Source: Hymenobacter sp. CRA2 (GTDB lineage Bacteria; Bacteroidota; Bacteroidia; Cytophagales; Hymenobacteraceae). From it: 64,000 nucleotides of DNA. This document shows, in pieces, positions 61,883 to 64,000 of this stretch. A model generated the notes under the pieces. The model had not been told where the DNA came from, did no database searches, and saw nothing but the letters and a program-made list of their open reading frames with translations. Each line of letters begins with the position of its first letter. Position 1 is the first letter of the stretch. The stretch covers positions 47,970 through 111,969 of the forward strand of contig NZ_MVBC01000018.1 of NCBI RefSeq assembly GCF_002007105.1. Direction: 5' to 3'. Made by a program: the position numbers and the translations under genes.

Positions 61883-63271
61883 TTAGTACTTCATGCCGGC
61901 GCTGTTCTGCACGGCTACGGACTCCTGGTCGTCGGCGGTGATGTTGAGGTTTTTCACGCTCCAGCCCGCTGCGTAGTTGATGACGCCCGCGGTGGCGGCG
62001 GTCATGGTGATGTTTTCCAGGCGCATGTTTTCGAGCAGCGAATTGGCCTGGCCTTCGGCCGAAACGGCCGTTTTAGCGTTTTTCACCCGCACGTTGGTGA
62101 TGGTCACGTCCTTGAAGTGGGGCAGGCCGCGCTCGGCCGGCTCCACCTTGGCCAGCATCTTCTTCCAGTGGTCGGGCAGGGTTTCCTGGGTGTAGCCGGC
62201 GGGCAGCGTGGAGTAGCTATAGGCCGGGTTCCAGTTCATGGTCATCAGGATGGCCGTGCCCACGCCGTCCATTTCGATGTCATCGACCACGATGTCCTCC
62301 ACGGTACCGCCGCGGTTCAGAGCCGATTTGATGCGGATGCCCACCTTGGTGCCCTTCGCCTTGAGCCCGCGGGCAATGACGTGGCGGATGCCGCCCGAGG
62401 TTTCGGAGCCGCAGGTAAACAGCCCGTCGCCGGCGCCGGCCACGCAGTTCTGGATGAGGATGTACTCGGCGGGGCGGTTCACGCGCAGGCCGTCCCAGTC
62501 GCGGCCGGCCTTGAGGCAGAAGTTGTCGTCGTTGCAGTCGATGTCGCAGTTCTGCACCAGCACGTAGCTGCTGGAGTCGATGTCGATGCCGTCGGTGCTC
62601 GGGCCGTGGCCGCCCACGTTGTTGCGGATGACGAGGCCGTCGGCCGTTACGTTCTGGGAGTAGAGCACGTGCACCGTCCAGAAACCGGAGCGCTGCAAGG
62701 TGAGGCCCTTCAGGGTCACGTTCGAGGAATTGGCCACGATGAGCAGGCGCGGGCGCTTGGCGTCGTACTCCTTGCGCATGGCCCAGTACTTATCCCAGAA
62801 GGGCTTGCCCTGCCCATCGATGGTGCCCTGGCCGGTGATGGCCACGTTGTCCTGGCCCAGCACGTTGATCAGCGCCGCGGGCCACACCATCTCGATGCCG
62901 GCCACGCGCGAGGGCATGTCGGGGTAGTCTTTCAGATCCTGGCTGCCGAGCAGGGTCACGCCCTTCGGAATGTCCAGCGTCACGCCTTTCTTCAGGAAGA
63001 GGGAGCCCGTCAGGTACTGCCCCGGCGCGAAGGTGACCACGCCGCCCTTCCTGGCAGCCGCGTCGATGGCCTTCTGGATGGCCTGGGTGTTGAGGGTTTT
63101 GCCGTCGGCCACGGCTCCGTACTTCGTCGCCTGGAAGACGGTCTTGGTCGCGGGCTGGGTTTTGGCGCCCACCTGCCGGACCCAGTCCGGGTCGGCTGCG
63201 GCGGGAGCAGGAGCCGTGTGCAAGCCAAGCCAGGCCAGCAACGGCAGCAGGAGGTGTAGCAGGGAATGCAT
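61883..63271 (-). CDS. Second polygalacturonase-like GH28 enzyme
   Basis: The 462-residue exported beta-helix enzyme has a signal peptide (LLHLLLPLLAWLGLHTAPA), the start FQATKYGAVADGKTLNTQA, and the catalytic elements STDGIDIDSSS (first Asp), DCNDDNFCLKAGRD (DD), GSETSGG and GIRIKSALNRGG (R-x-K). It should act on galacturonan or rhamnogalacturonan. It differs from the first GH28 in the region before the first Asp, so the two may have distinct preferences. It lies downstream of rhaM. Confidence 0.9.
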   Translation of the reverse strand: MHSLLHLLLPLLAWLGLHTAPAPAAADPDWVRQVGAKTQPATKTVFQATKYGAVADGKTLNTQAIQKAIDAAARKGGVVTFAPGQYLTGSLFLKKGVTLDIPKGVTLLGSQDLKDYPDMPSRVAGIEMVWPAALINVLGQDNVAITGQGTIDGQGKPFWDKYWAMRKEYDAKRPRLLIVANSSNVTLKGLTLQRSGFWTVHVLYSQNVTADGLVIRNNVGGHGPSTDGIDIDSSSYVLVQNCDIDCNDDNFCLKAGRDWDGLRVNRPAEYILIQNCVAGAGDGLFTCGSETSGGIRHVIARGLKAKGTKVGIRIKSALNRGGTVEDIVVDDIEMDGVGTAILMTMNWNPAYSYSTLPAGYTQETLPDHWKKMLAKVEPAERGLPHFKDVTITNVRVKNAKTAVSAEGQANSLLENMRLENITMTAATAGVINYAAGWSVKNLNITADDQESVAVQNSAGMKY

Positions 63272-63498
63272 AAGCGGGACGGGTTGAGGGCGGACGGGGC
63301 AGCAGCGCGGAGTAGCCCTGACTGGCGCCCCGCCGCCGGGTCGGACGCTTGGCGGTAGGTGACGCTACCGCTTGGCCCGGGCCCGGCTTAGGGCCGCCAG
63401 CCAGGATCATTCCCACGGTGCCAATTTGCGCCTGCCCGGACCGGGCACCCTCCCGCACCCTCCTGCTATCGGCGGTTTTGTGCGCCGCAGGCCGTGGC

Positions 63499-63792
63499 TT
63501 AGTCGGCGTGAAACACCCGCCGCAATTCCTGCACCACGGGCGAGTGGTCGGGGTTGGTGTCCATCAGGTCGGCCATGTAGGCCCACCAGCGCTGCACTAC
63601 GGGCAGCGTGGGCAGCACGGCGGCCGTGTAGCCGGGCAGGCGCTTCTGCACCGCGAAGAGCCGCCCGCTGGCTTCGTCGAGAAAGATGGAATAGTCGCGG
63701 ATGCCCGCCTCGTGCAGCGCGGCAGACAGTGCTGGCCAGATGTCGGCGTGCCGACGCTGGTACTCGGCCGCGGCGCCGGGCTTGAGCTGCAT
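63499..63792 (-). CDS. rhaM: L-rhamnose mutarotase, N-terminus apparently trimmed
   Basis: The 97-residue protein matches RhaM: YQRRHADIWPALSAALHEAG carries the catalytic His, and VQRWWAYMADLMDTNPDHSP the conserved WW and end. It interconverts alpha and beta L-rhamnose. Homologues begin about seven residues earlier with a strand of type xxAFxMQ; here the in-frame codons before ATG 63792 read LAFT, but the original start is gone and a TAA lies just upstream at the transposase end. Translation must therefore begin at the internal Met, losing part of the first strand, so activity is uncertain. Confidence 0.88.
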   Translation of the reverse strand: MQLKPGAAAEYQRRHADIWPALSAALHEAGIRDYSIFLDEASGRLFAVQKRLPGYTAAVLPTLPVVQRWWAYMADLMDTNPDHSPVVQELRRVFHAD

Positions 63793-63804
63793 GGTAAAGG
63801 CTAG

Positions 63805-64000
63805 GAAGTGTTAACAGTCACGCAGCCAGAGCACGGTAGCGGCGAGGTGGATGAATGCCAGGAAATGCGCATTCAGCTTTTCATAGCGTGTGGCCACGCG
63901 CCGGAACTGCTTGAGGCGGCTGAAGAGCCGCTCGACCGGGTGGCGTTGGGCATAGCGTTGCGCGTCGAAGGCGCGGGGGTGGCGGCGCTTGCGCCGGGGT
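63805..64000 (-). mobile_element. IS5-type insertion sequence, partial at window edge
   Basis: The 3' end of an insertion sequence lies here. The inner boundary is inferred at CTAG (63801-63804), a YTAR target type used by IS5 elements, directly before the transposase stop. The other end is beyond the window. Confidence 0.7.
63811..64000 (-). CDS. IS5-family transposase, C-terminal part
   Basis: The 62 visible codons end at TAA 63811-63813. The sequence RYAQRHPVERLFSRLK contains the Y-(2)-R-(3)-E-(6)-K signature of IS4/IS5-type DDE transposases, with the Glu as the third catalytic acid, followed by FRRVATRYEKLNAHFLAFIH and ending LWLRDC. The N-terminal part with the two Asp lies outside the window. 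It catalyses cut-and-paste movement of its element. Confidence 0.88.
   Translation of the reverse strand, partial: PRRKRRHPRAFDAQRYAQRHPVERLFSRLKQFRRVATRYEKLNAHFLAFIHLAATVLWLRDC

Overview
The window is a high-GC, gene-dense stretch of a Bacteroidota chromosome, most like Hymenobacter or a close relative. This rests on SusC/SusD proteins, several TonB-type barrels with carboxypeptidase-like N-domains, GLPGLI, DUF6503 and DUF4450 families, near absence of Shine-Dalgarno sequences, TAnnTTTG-like promoter elements and abundant palindromic intergenic repeats. No tRNA, rRNA, CRISPR array or origin was seen. Coordinates include stop codons.

Positions 1-19000 hold mixed genes: a HEAT-like protein cut by the window edge; asnA with a striking leader region (Asn-rich leader peptide plus mutually exclusive hairpins, which looks like a ribosome-mediated attenuator); a TonB receptor and PepSY protein with a small Cys-containing membrane protein; an exported superoxide dismutase; a PD-(D/E)XK nuclease; an alpha/beta hydrolase; a P-loop nucleotide kinase; and small membrane proteins. 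A large outer-membrane barrel and a GLPGLI protein are divergent from a histidine kinase/response regulator pair, with four TGTTA-type units at exact 10-bp spacing between them. A porin follows.

Positions 19141-25655 are a compact seven-gene set: SpeD-like decarboxylase, zinc-ribbon/DUF4178 membrane protein, tiny membrane protein, DUF350 protein, membrane-embedded spermidine-synthase-like protein, Tat-exported FAD amine-oxidase-like protein and a polytopic membrane protein. Four of the six junctions overlap or are separated by only 5 nt. It looks like an undescribed polyamine-related membrane system and is the best candidate here for new biology.

Positions 25736-63792 are a saccharide-utilisation region for rhamnose-rich pectin (rhamnogalacturonan I) and L-fucose: GH2, GH105, two GH28, two large glycosidase-like proteins, SusD, SusC and a CE12 acetylesterase outside or at the envelope; RhaT and FucP for import; RhaM, RhaI, rhamnulokinase and RhaEW for rhamnose; an L-fucose dehydrogenase-like SDR, L-fuconolactonase, 2-keto-3-deoxy-fuconate dehydrogenase and a FAH-family hydrolase for the oxidative fucose route (no fuconate dehydratase is present); and LutABC to oxidise the L-lactate that both routes yield. 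A GntR regulator sits among the rhamnose genes. At the right edge an IS5-type transposase abuts rhaM and appears to have removed its normal start codon.
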